Shown here: positions 32,102-41,702 of the stretch, piece by piece | Position numbering within the stretch: the first letter of the stretch is position 1 | Layout of the letters: each line of letters begins with the position of its first letter | Source of the DNA: Ancylomarina sp. DW003 | Lineage (GTDB): Bacteria > Bacteroidota > Bacteroidia > Bacteroidales > Marinifilaceae | DNA: 64,000 nt | NCBI RefSeq assembly: GCF_029029505.1 | Contig: NZ_JAKJSD010000002.1 | Span: 1-64,000, forward strand | Reading direction: 5' to 3' | Program-made: the position numbers and the translations under genes | Notes under the pieces: model-generated | Database searches by the model: none | The model's input: only the letters and a program-made list of their open reading frames with translations | What the model was told of the DNA's origin: nothing

Positions 32102-32294
32102 AATTTATTCAATTTTGATTCTGGTAGCAACATGGTAGCAACATGGTAGCAACAAATACTACTTAAAGTTACTTTTATATTTTTAAAAATCAAAAATAAC
32201 AACGCAAAACAAAGCATACATAAACCTAACAATCAACACATTACAAACACTCCTGCAATAATACTCAAAAACAGCAAAAGCTATTGTTTATAGT

Positions 32295-32336
32295 CTGGGG
32301 GACCAGGGGTCGCAAGTTCAAATCTTGTCATCCCGA
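32295..32336 (+). other. 3' half of a tRNA-Pro(GGG) gene, attachment-site remnant
   Basis: From the anticodon loop onward (CTGGGGG, anticodon GGG at 32297-32299) the sequence is a normal tRNA. The 3' anticodon strand is ACCAG, the T arm is GCAAG-TTCAAAT-CTTGT, the acceptor strand CATCCCG would pair with CGGGATG, and A is the discriminator. The 5' half is absent: the bases before it (ATAGT) pair poorly with ACCAG. A native-looking terminator follows. This is the form left when an element integrates into a tRNA gene and displaces its 3' end, so the element lies to the left. Confidence 0.75.
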
Positions 32337-32360
32337 CGAAATTTAAACCCCATAATAAAG

Positions 32361-32390
32361 CGATTAACTAATAATTAATCGTTTTATTTC
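32361..32390 (+). terminator. Terminator of the displaced tRNA-Pro
   Basis: CGATTAA (32361-32367) and TTAATCG (32375-32381) form a 7-bp stem followed by TTTTATTTC, 24 bases after the tRNA 3' end. It indicates that the right side of the fragment is the original chromosome. The rest of 32391-32534 is AT-rich with no gene. Confidence 0.75.
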
Positions 32391-32534
32391 TTTCATCTCA
32401 CCTATCACTATTTAAGCAGACTTTGTAGCTTCGAAAGTGCTAAAGGTATTTCAGGTATAAACAACACCTACTCACCTAGTAAATGATAGAAAACAAAAAC
32501 ACATAGCTTGTATCATGTTCATTCCTATTATTTA

Positions 32535-33542
32535 TCACCCACTTTTATGAACTATTTTTGAAGGATCAATTCCTTTTTTAGTATTTGTTTTATTTCTAGA
32601 GATAACAATTGCGTTATCCCACCAAATGTTAGTTGATATATCTAGATCTTCTGCTCTGTAGTACCTGTCAATTCCTTTATTTGATCCATCACTATATATC
32701 TTTCCATACCCATTGGGATCATAAATCTCATAAAAAACCTTACCATCAACCACCTTATATCCTTTTGCAATTATAAAATGTCCCCAGTCTTTTGTTTTTG
32801 TAGTATAAAATTTATCAACATGCCAGTTATTTTTCTTTTGTTCAGTGATGTAATACATGTCTAAGCAAATAATCACAATATTCCCTTCATCCAACTCCTC
32901 TTTTACCTTATTTATTGTAGGTAATTTTATGGTGTAATTTGAAACATTATTTTTATTTAAATAAGGAATAATGTCACTTGTATACCACCAACCACCTTCA
33001 GGTCTGAATGCACTTCTAGCATCTTCCGGGATACCAGAAAAACTTTCATTTGTCCATTTAATAGCCATTGTAGCTACAGTTGGTCCACAGTTTACATCTG
33101 CATATTTACCCGTATTAGCCTGATCAAAATACCATTCGTAGTCAACATTGTTACTTTTTTCTTCTGTAACTTCTGCACCAAGGCCTATTTTTCTGGCTTC
33201 TGTAAGTTCAGGAAGTGTTATCGTTTTAGTGATTGAATTCTCAGATTCGGTATCGCTAACGGTTAAGGTAACATCTAGCTTCTGTTTTTGGTTTAATTCT
33301 GATAATGTAAATAGACTTGAATGACCATTTATATTTGATAATCTAATCAATTTTGATTCTGTTGACCATGTGCACGTTAAAGGATCATCATCCAAATCAT
33401 TAGATTTATCGGTTAGTCTTATTTCATCGATTTCAATGCTATAATTAAAATCAACTTCTGGTATTGAATTTTCCTTTTCAATATCATCAGTACATGAGAA
33501 TACAATGCCCAGAATACCTAAGAATATAATTATTTTTCTCAT
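32535..33542 (-). CDS. Lipoprotein with C39-like cysteine peptidase domain
   Basis: This 335-residue secreted lipoprotein has a signal peptide with lipobox Cys17 (GIVFSC), a PKD/Ig-like module at about 28-110 and a papain-fold Peptidase_C39_2-type domain at about 135-325. The likely catalytic residues are Cys152 (DVNCGPT), His255 (WGHFIIAKGY) and Asp275 (IYDPNGYG), all in the right order. It probably sits on the cell surface and cleaves or binds peptides. It is the last gene of the first SusCD locus, separated from the gene before it by a 130-base gap with a 14-bp hairpin, so it is probably expressed at a lower level. The substrate is unknown. Confidence 0.8.
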   Translation of the reverse strand: MRKIIIFLGILGIVFSCTDDIEKENSIPEVDFNYSIEIDEIRLTDKSNDLDDDPLTCTWSTESKLIRLSNINGHSSLFTLSELNQKQKLDVTLTVSDTESENSITKTITLPELTEARKIGLGAEVTEEKSNNVDYEWYFDQANTGKYADVNCGPTVATMAIKWTNESFSGIPEDARSAFRPEGGWWYTSDIIPYLNKNNVSNYTIKLPTINKVKEELDEGNIVIICLDMYYITEQKKNNWHVDKFYTTKTKDWGHFIIAKGYKVVDGKVFYEIYDPNGYGKIYSDGSNKGIDRYYRAEDLDISTNIWWDNAIVISRNKTNTKKGIDPSKIVHKSG

Positions 33543-33613
33543 ATGTTTATGGTTTAATTTCTATTTGTCATATAGGATACACAAACTCGATTATTCCCTG
33601 TATGATAAGATCT

Positions 33614-33655
33614 AAGTCTTGCAGAAAACCGACAATATCTATTTCTGCAAGACTT
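33614..33655 (-). terminator. Perfect 14-bp hairpin between the two last genes of SusCD locus 1
   Basis: AAGTCTTGCAGAAA (33614-33627) and TTTCTGCAAGACTT (33642-33655) form a perfect inverted repeat with a 14-base loop. On the minus strand it lacks a clear T run, so it may be a leaky terminator or an RNA-stabilising hairpin that lowers expression of the peptidase gene relative to susCD. Confidence 0.55.
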
Positions 33656-33672
33656 ATTTATATGATAATAAT

Positions 33673-34584
33673 TTATGGCGTCTTTGTTAAGGTTGATGTT
33701 GTAAAATAATCATTCCACCATCTACCATCAAATGTGCCTGCTGGTTCCATCCATCGTGCTCCCCACTCGTTAAGTGTAATAACAATCTCCGACTTGTCTG
33801 CGTTTATTGTATATGTTCCCAAAATAGGATCTTCTGTCTGATCTCCTTCCCAGTTGTCATTAAAATTTTCACCCGAATAAAATCCAAAATAATAATACCC
33901 AGCACCTGTGTCTGTAAGTTTTTGAGATGAAGCGAGTTCTATCGTTTTTTCTGCTTCATTAACAACACCAACAACACCTACCTGAACATCTTGTTTCCAA
34001 GGGAATATATTCTTAAAAATAATCTGAGAATCATTATCAGGATCTACTTCAATTTGTGAAGTCCAATTCACAGTTCCACTCCACGTAGGATGTGATTCAC
34101 CCACATGCGTATAATTTCCATTAAAATATCTCAATGGATGTTCATCATCAATGATTGTTACCAATATCTTTTCTTTACCATCAATACCTATATCAATCCC
34201 ATTTGGTACTGATGTAATTTCAAGATAAAATTGTTTTTTGCCATCAATCATATCATTATCAATCAAGCTTAGAGAAGTTTTAGCATAACCAACACCTTTC
34301 TCAAAAATAACTGTATTACTTGCTAGGGTAACATCAGTATCCGTTGCTGGATTTTCCAAACCTTCAGTTGTTATATTTACGGTACATTCTGTACGTTGGG
34401 TAGAGAATGTTACCAATTGTAGTTCAAGTTCCAATGTGGTGTTACTTTCGTTATAGCTAGCATCTGATTTTGTAAATGAAACATATGCTATATCCTCAGG
34501 TACTAGTATAGAATCCTTTTCTTCACAAGAAAAAAAGAAACCAACTATTATTATAAGTCCTATTACTTTAAATAAATTCATCAT
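33673..34584 (-). CDS. Surface lipoprotein with Calx-beta-like domain
   Basis: The frame also opens at TTG 34605; the ATG at 34584 (MMNLFKVIGLIIIVGFFFSC) gives 303 residues and a lipobox cysteine at about residue 20. A Calx-beta-like domain follows (about 25-125: YVSFTKSDASYNESNTTLELELQL ... GVGYAKTSLSLIDNDMIDGKKQFYLEITS). The C-terminal 150 residues are strand-rich with many Trp/Gly and may bind ligand. Such lipoproteins, encoded right after SusD, usually form part of the outer-membrane uptake complex and capture the substrate. It starts 23 bases after the susD stop. No enzyme motif is present. Confidence 0.7.
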   Translation of the reverse strand: MMNLFKVIGLIIIVGFFFSCEEKDSILVPEDIAYVSFTKSDASYNESNTTLELELQLVTFSTQRTECTVNITTEGLENPATDTDVTLASNTVIFEKGVGYAKTSLSLIDNDMIDGKKQFYLEITSVPNGIDIGIDGKEKILVTIIDDEHPLRYFNGNYTHVGESHPTWSGTVNWTSQIEVDPDNDSQIIFKNIFPWKQDVQVGVVGVVNEAEKTIELASSQKLTDTGAGYYYFGFYSGENFNDNWEGDQTEDPILGTYTINADKSEIVITLNEWGARWMEPAGTFDGRWWNDYFTTSTLTKTP

Positions 34585-34606
34585 AAGTTTTTTTTCGTGT
34601 TGCAAA

Positions 34607-36007
34607 TTAATATTCAGGATTTTGTTTTAGGTTTTTATTTACCGTAACCTCGTTTAAAGGAAGTGGCATAGCCCAACGGTAATTTGGAAAATCAATATCA
34701 ATATTATCGGTTTCGGTAATTCTTATTTCATTTTCGTCTCTGTTTAAATTTCTACCTGTTCGAGACAAATCCCATACTTGATTTCCTTCAAAGCATAATT
34801 CACGTCGTCTCTCATTATAAATATCTTGAAGATTTACGCTACCAACAGCTGTTAAGCCGCGATTTGTTCTAATCATATTATAATCCGATAGTGCATTATA
34901 TCCTATCGCATTATTTAATGAAGCTTCGGCTCGTATCAAGTACATTTCAGAAAGTCTTAATACCGGGATATTATTTTCTCTAATATGTGATTTCCCTGGA
35001 TATTTAGCAGGCCAAGAATAGCTAGGGTATTTTGAATGATATTGAAACAATTGGCTTCTTATATCTCCAGATTCATATAAATTAAGTAAATCATCTGAGG
35101 CACAAACATCACCATAACCATTAGGGTAATAAATATTACCTATTTCATTAAACCCAGGGTAAAAAGCTTGACCATCTTTACCAAAAACCTCAAATATAAC
35201 TTCACTTTGGGCATCTTTTCCCCAAACATCTAGATAATTAGCTGCAGTATAAAGGGTATAATTACCACTCTCAATAACCATATCGGCTAAGTCAGCTGCA
35301 TTTTGCCACTCACCCATATAAAGAGCGACTTTAGCTTTTAGAGCATATGCAGTGTATTTATTTGCCAAGGCAGCTGCACTTCCAGTAGTTGTTCTTGACT
35401 GAACCCCTAACATAGAAATTGCTTTATCAAGATCTGTATTAATTTGTGTATATACTTCAAGGATTGTATTTCTCTCAGGATAGCTTATTTCTGATTTAGT
35501 AATTACAGGAACTCCTAATGATTCTGGTTGATAAGTATAAGCTTGTGCATACATTCTAACCAGGTCGAAATGAGCCAATGCTCTTAAAAAATAACTTTCT
35601 CCTTTTATGTGATTCAAACTAATTTCATCAACATTTGGTTCGTTTAATATCTCAGCATATTCCAAAATGCTGCTCGCTCTTACAATTGTTTGATAAGCAT
35701 TTGTAAATAACGATGAAGTATTTGATGGGTCATTAGTCCATGTATACTCTGTTCTAAAACGCCCTGTGTTATTGGGGCTTGCTTTAGCATTCCCTCCTTT
35801 TAAATCAGCTATAACAGGGAAATAGCGTCCGTACCAATTCGATGAATATAAGGGGGCGTAAGCTCCAAGTGTAGCTTCTTCTAATCCAGCGTATGTTGAA
35901 AGGCTGAGTATTTTTGTGTTTTCTAATTTGGGTTCCAATTCAAGGAAATTATCGCATGAAGCAAAAGATGCCAATAGAACCAACAACAAATATTTTATAG
36001 ATTTCAT
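34607..36007 (-). CDS. susD: SusD/RagB-family surface lipoprotein
   Basis: At 466 residues the protein has a lipoprotein signal (LLLVLLASFASC, Cys19) and the SusD fold. The N-terminal TPR-like helices include YFLRALAHFDLVRMYAQAYTY, diagnostic for the family; the end includes LRLSEMYLIRAEASL, YNERRRELCFEGNQVWDLSRTG and FPNYRWAMPLPLNEVTVNKNLKQNPEY. SusD proteins form the lid of the SusC transporter and hand over the substrate. It follows susC by 24 bases. The substrate cannot be told; the downstream cysteine peptidase suggests peptides or proteins rather than glycans (inference). Confidence 0.95.
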   Translation of the reverse strand: MKSIKYLLLVLLASFASCDNFLELEPKLENTKILSLSTYAGLEEATLGAYAPLYSSNWYGRYFPVIADLKGGNAKASPNNTGRFRTEYTWTNDPSNTSSLFTNAYQTIVRASSILEYAEILNEPNVDEISLNHIKGESYFLRALAHFDLVRMYAQAYTYQPESLGVPVITKSEISYPERNTILEVYTQINTDLDKAISMLGVQSRTTTGSAAALANKYTAYALKAKVALYMGEWQNAADLADMVIESGNYTLYTAANYLDVWGKDAQSEVIFEVFGKDGQAFYPGFNEIGNIYYPNGYGDVCASDDLLNLYESGDIRSQLFQYHSKYPSYSWPAKYPGKSHIRENNIPVLRLSEMYLIRAEASLNNAIGYNALSDYNMIRTNRGLTAVGSVNLQDIYNERRRELCFEGNQVWDLSRTGRNLNRDENEIRITETDNIDIDFPNYRWAMPLPLNEVTVNKNLKQNPEY

Positions 36008-36031
36008 ATCGTGTATTTTTTTTTATAATGA

Positions 36032-39000
36032 TTAAAAACCTAGTTTAACTCCAAAAATAAACTTCTTGGCCAATGGATACGTTCCGTATACATTTCCATT
36101 ATATGATCTTTCAGGATCCCAATAGCTTACGTTGTGCCATACATATAAGTTAGATGCTTCGCCATAAATATCTAATGAGTTTAACTTGACAGATTTTAAC
36201 CATTTTTTGGGTAGGCTATAATTTATGTTCAAACTCTTAAATCTTAGGTAATCACCTTTCTCAATCCACCTGCTTGATTTCCATGCTCTGGAGTTAGATG
36301 AATTACCTGCAATAGGTTTAGGTACGGCTGTTTTGTCTCCTGGCTTCTTCCAGTAATCAAGCTGTGAAGCAACCTGATTGTGACCGATATACCATCCATC
36401 TGATTTTGTATAGCTTGATTCCATTATATAAACAGAATGTCCTGTTTTAAATTCGAACATTGGGCTAATGGATAAGCCTTTCCATGAAAAAGTTAAATTA
36501 AAACCACCAACGAATTTTGGTTCTTTTTGACCTTTTGTTACTCTTCTGGCATTGGAGTAACTTTCGGTTAAATCACCATTTTTATCATACCACATCCCCA
36601 TACCATTTAGGGGATTTACACCAGCCCAATCCCACACATACCATTGAGAATAGTTCTCGCCTACTTTATGTATTGCATTCCATCCATCAAGAATTTCTTC
36701 ATCGCCGCCTAAGTCCAAAATCTTAGTTTTATTATAAGCCACATTAAATCCAAAATTTAAGTTCAGATCTTCGGATTTAATGATATCGGTATCAAAAGAA
36801 AACTCAATTCCCTTATTACTCATTTCACCAACATTTTGAGTTTGAGAACCAAAACCTGTTGTTCTGGGAATTGGTACATTCAGTAATATATCGGATGACT
36901 TACGGTTGTAATATTCCAATGTAAAATTCAATCTGTCAAATAAATTAGCGTCTAAACCAATATTAATTTCTGTACTTTTTTCCCAATGTAGATTAGGATT
37001 TGCCAACCTTACAGGATAACTTGAAACGCCATTATTATATTCGGTTGTACCATAGGTCTCATAATGTCCATAATTACCTATTCGGTCATTACCTTTTGTA
37101 CCATAACTCAATCGAAGCTTCAAATATTTCAGATAATTAATATTATCCACAAATTTTTCATTATGAATATTCCAGGATGCCCCTACGGAATAAAAGGTTC
37201 CCCATACAAAATTGTTCCCAAATTTTGAAGAACCATCACGACGTACACTGGCCGAAAGTAAATACTTATCATTTAAATTATAATCTAAAATACCAAAGAA
37301 AGAGGATAAAGCATATTCGCTCAAATTAAGATCAATAAATTGTTTTTCGCTTGTTGTATTATTGATGTATGGCATAGTTTCACCAATACCCTTTGCTTCC
37401 AAATCATAATTAGAATAATTTTCATATTGGAGTTCCTCTCCCAAAAGCACTCTTAACCTTCCGTACTCGTTAAGATCACGGGTGTAATTTAAGGTATTAG
37501 ATGTTTGTAGTACGTATTTTTTAGTTAATCCAGCCCAAACGTTTCCATTTACATCTGCTCCGTCAGGCATATCTGGACTATAATAATTTCTTCCTTCGCT
37601 GTCCAAATAATCGATAGAATTATTTGTTTTAAAGGTTAAGTCATTTATTGGTTCCCAATTTAAATAAACACTTGAGGTTAAGCGATAAAACTTATCCCAC
37701 TGATCATTCACAGCAGGAATGCCAACAGGATTGAACCCAAAATTAGAAGGTACATCCCAATTAGTGGTTCCATCAGTATTGTATGTATTTTCCCAAGGGA
37801 GCATATTCTGTGCGCCATAAATTGGACTTGAATATGCCAATTGCAAAGGTACATCGTTGTTCTTAGAATAGGATGTACGTATTTTTGTACCTATCTCTAA
37901 ACGCTCTGTTGCTTTATGCGCCAGATTTAAGGCTAAATTAAGCCTTTTGTAATCAGTTCCAACCAAAATTCCATCTTCACTATAGTATCCTCCAGAAATG
38001 TAAAATTTAGTTTTCTCATTTCCTCCTGATGCGCTTAGATCAACACTGGTTAATTTACCCGCTCTAAATACTTCATCAAACCAATTTGTTTGTGGTCCAT
38101 CTAATAAAGACTTTGGGTAGTAATGCTCTGCATCACTGGCATCGTCGGGATCGAAACCTGCGTTAACAACCGCATCTCTATGATATTGCAACAATTCATT
38201 GGAGTTCATAAATCGGTAATCGCCTGATTTTGCTAATTCTGAAATACCATACCTCGCATTAATAGAAAATTTGGTTTTCCCTTTTTTACCAGACCTTGTC
38301 GTAATTAATACAACACCATTTGCGGCTCTTGAACCATATACTGAGGTGGAGGCTGCATCTTTCAAAACACTTATAGATTCAATATCGGCCGGATTAATGG
38401 TTGACATGACATTACTATTGGTTGTTGAATAACCATAACTACCTGACATAACAGGCACTCCATCTACAATATAAAGAGGTGAAGTTCCGGAGCTAATTGT
38501 ACCGATACCACGGATTATCATGTCTGTACCACCGCCAGGTTGCCCTGAATAATTATTAATTTGAACTCCAGCAACTTTACCCTGAAGAGCTTTTTCGGGA
38601 CTTGAAACAATTGTTTTTTCAAGATCTTCAGATTTCATAACCGCAACCGATCCTGTTGCTGCTTCTTTCCGAGTTACACCATAGGCAACAACAATAACAT
38701 CATCTAATTTTGTTGTTGCTTCTTCTAAAGAAACATTTATTTCAGTTTGTTTTGCCACAAGGACTTCCTGTGTTGTATGTCCAATAAATGTAAATACTAA
38801 AATGGCATCAGAATTATCTACCTGAATGGAATATAAGCCATTCATATCAGTTGCTGTACCTGTAGTTGTTCCTTTAATCACAACAGACACTCCAGGTAAT
38901 GGTTGACCATTACTATCGGTTACTTTTCCTTTAAGTTTTATTTCTTTCTGCTCCTTTTTTATAGGTTTAGCAGGCTCTTCATATTCAACAGGGTGAATAA

Positions 39001-39346
39001 CGATTACCTTATCTTTAATTTCATATCCAAGCTCAGTACCTTTCAAACATACATCCAGTATCTCCATTACTGTTGCATCCTCAAAGTTTTTATTTAGCAC
39101 TGTCACTTCTTTAACATCCGAAGATCTATACAGAACTGTAAAGTCGGTTTGCTGGCGAATCTCTCTTAAGACATCCCTCAGTTCAGAACTCTCAAGCTCT
39201 AAAGAAAGTTTCGTTCGTTGAGCGTACGAAGTCGACGCATACATATTCAGGCTCGAGACCAGTAATATTAAAATCAAGTTTTTCATGAAAAACAGGGTTT
39301 TTCGATCGAACCAGCATATTGCTAGGTTCCTAGGTTTCATTTTCAT
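36032..39346 (-). CDS. susC: SusC/RagA-family TonB-dependent outer-membrane transporter with STN domain
   Basis: At 1104 residues the protein begins with a charged N-terminal extension before the signal peptide (MKNLILILLVSSLNMYASTSYAQ), as in many SusC proteins. It continues with an STN signalling domain (about 45-115), a CarboxypepD_reg-like domain (about 138-215: KGKVTDSNGQPLPGVSVVIKGTTTG), the plug (DVIVVAYG ... GVPVMSG ... DAASTSVYGSRAANGVVLITTRSGKKGK) and the beta barrel ending in an aromatic residue (GVKLGF). It imports large nutrients with energy from TonB. The STN domain contacts the FecR-type anti-sigma factor encoded upstream and so reports substrate arrival to the ECF sigma factor. 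Confidence 0.96.
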   Translation of the reverse strand: MKMKPRNLAICWFDRKTLFFMKNLILILLVSSLNMYASTSYAQRTKLSLELESSELRDVLREIRQQTDFTVLYRSSDVKEVTVLNKNFEDATVMEILDVCLKGTELGYEIKDKVIVIHPVEYEEPAKPIKKEQKEIKLKGKVTDSNGQPLPGVSVVIKGTTTGTATDMNGLYSIQVDNSDAILVFTFIGHTTQEVLVAKQTEINVSLEEATTKLDDVIVVAYGVTRKEAATGSVAVMKSEDLEKTIVSSPEKALQGKVAGVQINNYSGQPGGGTDMIIRGIGTISSGTSPLYIVDGVPVMSGSYGYSTTNSNVMSTINPADIESISVLKDAASTSVYGSRAANGVVLITTRSGKKGKTKFSINARYGISELAKSGDYRFMNSNELLQYHRDAVVNAGFDPDDASDAEHYYPKSLLDGPQTNWFDEVFRAGKLTSVDLSASGGNEKTKFYISGGYYSEDGILVGTDYKRLNLALNLAHKATERLEIGTKIRTSYSKNNDVPLQLAYSSPIYGAQNMLPWENTYNTDGTTNWDVPSNFGFNPVGIPAVNDQWDKFYRLTSSVYLNWEPINDLTFKTNNSIDYLDSEGRNYYSPDMPDGADVNGNVWAGLTKKYVLQTSNTLNYTRDLNEYGRLRVLLGEELQYENYSNYDLEAKGIGETMPYINNTTSEKQFIDLNLSEYALSSFFGILDYNLNDKYLLSASVRRDGSSKFGNNFVWGTFYSVGASWNIHNEKFVDNINYLKYLKLRLSYGTKGNDRIGNYGHYETYGTTEYNNGVSSYPVRLANPNLHWEKSTEINIGLDANLFDRLNFTLEYYNRKSSDILLNVPIPRTTGFGSQTQNVGEMSNKGIEFSFDTDIIKSEDLNLNFGFNVAYNKTKILDLGGDEEILDGWNAIHKVGENYSQWYVWDWAGVNPLNGMGMWYDKNGDLTESYSNARRVTKGQKEPKFVGGFNLTFSWKGLSISPMFEFKTGHSVYIMESSYTKSDGWYIGHNQVASQLDYWKKPGDKTAVPKPIAGNSSNSRAWKSSRWIEKGDYLRFKSLNINYSLPKKWLKSVKLNSLDIYGEASNLYVWHNVSYWDPERSYNGNVYGTYPLAKKFIFGVKLGF

Positions 39347-39402
39347 AAATTTGCATTTAGGTTATACATTATTTTAGCGAATAATAGAATGTGCCTTATC
39401 TC

Positions 39403-39428
39403 AGGGGAGATGTACCAGCATCTTCCCT
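39403..39428 (-). promoter_or_regulatory. Hairpin between fecR and susC (locus 1)
   Basis: AGGGGAGATG (39403-39412) and CATCTTCCCT (39419-39428) form a 10-bp stem with one imperfect pair. It lies in the 127-base gap between the anti-sigma gene and susC. A hairpin of the same size class occupies the same place in the second locus (50745-50772). It may separate the regulatory and structural transcripts. Confidence 0.4.
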
Positions 39429-39473
39429 ATTTTGTACTTACTTCTATATGTTTTTAATTATTATCCTACTCCA

Positions 39474-40637
39474 TTAGTTTGCTTTCTTTACCAAAAGCAC
39501 ATCCTCTTTGAGGTAGAAATTAACCGATTTAGTCATTTCAAATAGTTGTAACAACTGGTTCATATCCTTATACCGATCAATTCCTCCTGTAAATTCATAA
39601 GATTTAAGTTCTTCTGATTCGTAAAAGATCTTAAAATCATACCAGCGAGCTAACTCTTCCAAAATATCTTCCAGCGTTTCATCCTCGAAATCAAACATAC
39701 CATTCCGCCAATCCAACACACGATTCACATCTACCTTCCTTACTTCTAAATGTGCTGAACTATTGGTTATAGCTTGCTCGTTAGGCTTGATCACAGCTTG
39801 TTTTCCAAATCCATTATCAATTGCCACACTTCCTTCAATTAGAGTTGTAAAAATACCTGCATCACCCTTATAGGCATTGATATTGAATTCGGTTCCCAAA
39901 ACTTCAATTTGGGTGTTTCCACTTTCTACAACGAAAGGCGTGCTTTTATCAGGTGTTACATCAAAATAGGCCTCTCCGGTAATATTTACTTTCCTAATAT
40001 TCCCAGCAAATTGAATTGGGTAGGTAATGCTCGATTCAGCATTTAACCACACGACGGTACTGTCCGATAAAACCAACTTAAAGTCAGATCCTCTTGGAAC
40101 ATTTATGGTATTGTATTGGGTGTATTTTTGCTTTTTACCTTCGAAAGCAAGGTAGTTAACAAGGCCATCTTTCTTTTGAATTTCACCTTCTCGTTCCTTT
40201 ATATTGCTTTCTCCTTTTTTATCGAGCAAGACTCTTTTTCCTGTTGATAGCACTAGCTCAACCTGTCCTTCTTTAACATGAATAGGTTTGGCATCGCTTA
40301 ATCTCTGATAGTCTTCAGCTGTAATTACAACATAAGCTAACCAGCCTGATGCAAGTAAAAGGATAATGGATGCTGCAACTTGGAACATCCTTAAATAGCT
40401 CCTATCCTTTTTAGTTGTTTGTGCTATAAATTGATCAAAAGCTGGGCGGTAATCAATTTTGGAGAATTCATCCGATGTTTTAATTTGAAAATAGGCTTGA
40501 GCCTTTTGAAAGTATTTTTGATTCTTGGCATCAGCTTGTAGCCATGCATCTAGCTTGATCTTTTCTTCAGAGTGAAGTTGACCTGCAACAGCTTTTCTAA
40601 AAAGCTGCCAATCGATATGTATCTTCTTTTTGTCCAT
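39474..40637 (-). CDS. FecR-type anti-sigma factor
   Basis: This 387-residue inner-membrane regulator has a cytoplasmic N-terminal domain that binds the sigma factor (about 1-85), one transmembrane helix (about 86-108: VAASIILLLASGWLAYVV) and a periplasmic FecR domain (about 115-300). The latter contains VNVPRGSDFKLVLSDSTVVWLNAESSITYPIQF and AYFDVTPDKSTPFVVE, the family hallmark. A C-terminal DUF4974/STN-like domain (about 310-387) receives the signal from SusC. It starts 56 bases after the ECF gene and precedes susC, the standard trans-envelope signalling order. Confidence 0.95.
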   Translation of the reverse strand: MDKKKIHIDWQLFRKAVAGQLHSEEKIKLDAWLQADAKNQKYFQKAQAYFQIKTSDEFSKIDYRPAFDQFIAQTTKKDRSYLRMFQVAASIILLLASGWLAYVVITAEDYQRLSDAKPIHVKEGQVELVLSTGKRVLLDKKGESNIKEREGEIQKKDGLVNYLAFEGKKQKYTQYNTINVPRGSDFKLVLSDSTVVWLNAESSITYPIQFAGNIRKVNITGEAYFDVTPDKSTPFVVESGNTQIEVLGTEFNINAYKGDAGIFTTLIEGSVAIDNGFGKQAVIKPNEQAITNSSAHLEVRKVDVNRVLDWRNGMFDFEDETLEDILEELARWYDFKIFYESEELKSYEFTGGIDRYKDMNQLLQLFEMTKSVNFYLKEDVLLVKKAN

Positions 40638-40693
40638 ATATACCTCTTAGTCTATGGTCAAAAAAAAAAGGGTGACAAAAAAGATGAAAATTT

Positions 40694-41272
40694 TCAATAA
40701 AAAAACTGATCCATTAAATACCAAATCATTACAGCGGGTGAATAATATGTTTCAAATTCAGCACGAAATCGTTTATAAGCTCGTTGTATATGTGTTTTAA
40801 CAGAATTAACACTTATCCCTAACTCTTCTGCAATTTCTTTATATTTCCACCCATAAAAGCTGTGATACTCCAACACTTTTCTCATTTGTGGCGGGCAATC
40901 ATCAAGCACTTGTCGTATTCTATCTTTTATGGCTTCATCGGGCATAGCTTCAAAATCCATAGTATTTAAATAAGCTTCTTTAAGTTGGTCTTGATGCTTA
41001 TCAATAATATTGAGTTTTTTAATGCGATCGAAAGCTTTATATTTCACACAGGTATACAAGTAGGTTTTAATGGTGTTCTCAATTTCTACCTGATTATTTT
41101 TTTTCCATAAATCAAGAAAAACTTCCTGAACCACATCCATAGCCTCTTCTGAATCGAATAAAATGCCCTCACAAAATGTCACCAGCGACGAATAGTAATC
41201 ACAATACAGTTTCTCAAAGAATTCTCGATTCTTTGGAATAAGTACAGATTTAGCGTTTTCGTTTGGGTTCAT
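40694..41272 (-). CDS. FecI-type ECF sigma factor (locus 1)
   Basis: At 192 residues this ECF sigma factor has region 2 (EKLYCDYYSSLVTFCEGILFDSEEAMDVVQEVFLDLWKK, about 19-57; IKTYLYTCVKYKAFDRIKK) and region 4 (LDDCPPQMRKVLEYHSFYGWKYKEIAEELGISVNSVKTHIQRAYKRF, about 133-178). It drives its SusCD locus when FecR releases it. It is the first gene of the minus-strand set and is followed by its anti-sigma partner. Confidence 0.95.
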   Translation of the reverse strand: MNPNENAKSVLIPKNREFFEKLYCDYYSSLVTFCEGILFDSEEAMDVVQEVFLDLWKKNNQVEIENTIKTYLYTCVKYKAFDRIKKLNIIDKHQDQLKEAYLNTMDFEAMPDEAIKDRIRQVLDDCPPQMRKVLEYHSFYGWKYKEIAEELGISVNSVKTHIQRAYKRFRAEFETYYSPAVMIWYLMDQFFY

Positions 41273-41702
41273 GGATTTAGGTTTGATGGCTAAATTTAGG
41301 ACTTAATTTTTGCAAAACAAGCATCCAAAACTTTAGTTCTCGCTCTTATTAAACAAAACTATAAAAACCAGAAAAAAACACCCCGAAGGATGCTATATGT
41401 TTTAAAATCAAAAACTTTGTCTCGTTCTGAAATAGCCTTATACGAAAAGTATCATATTCTAATTTCTGGCTTGGCAAAAACTACGCTCTTTTGCGAATTT
41501 TGATTTGTGTATTGGAGCTTGTAAATGTGCGTTGACTTCTTGCTCTTTGCATAAAACCGAGTTAGTAGGTGCACTTTTTTATAGCAGTACTTGTTTCTGT
41601 TTTATAAGCATTTCGAATAACAGTATTCAGGCTTATGAAAACAATCAACAGACTAGAACTTACAACTCAGTATCATCTGCTAACAAAGCATTCTTAATTC
41701 CG

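Noticed and set aside
32295-32336. A functional tRNA-Pro gene
   Set aside because: The 5' half (acceptor 5' strand, D arm, 5' anticodon strand) is missing, so it cannot fold as a tRNA.
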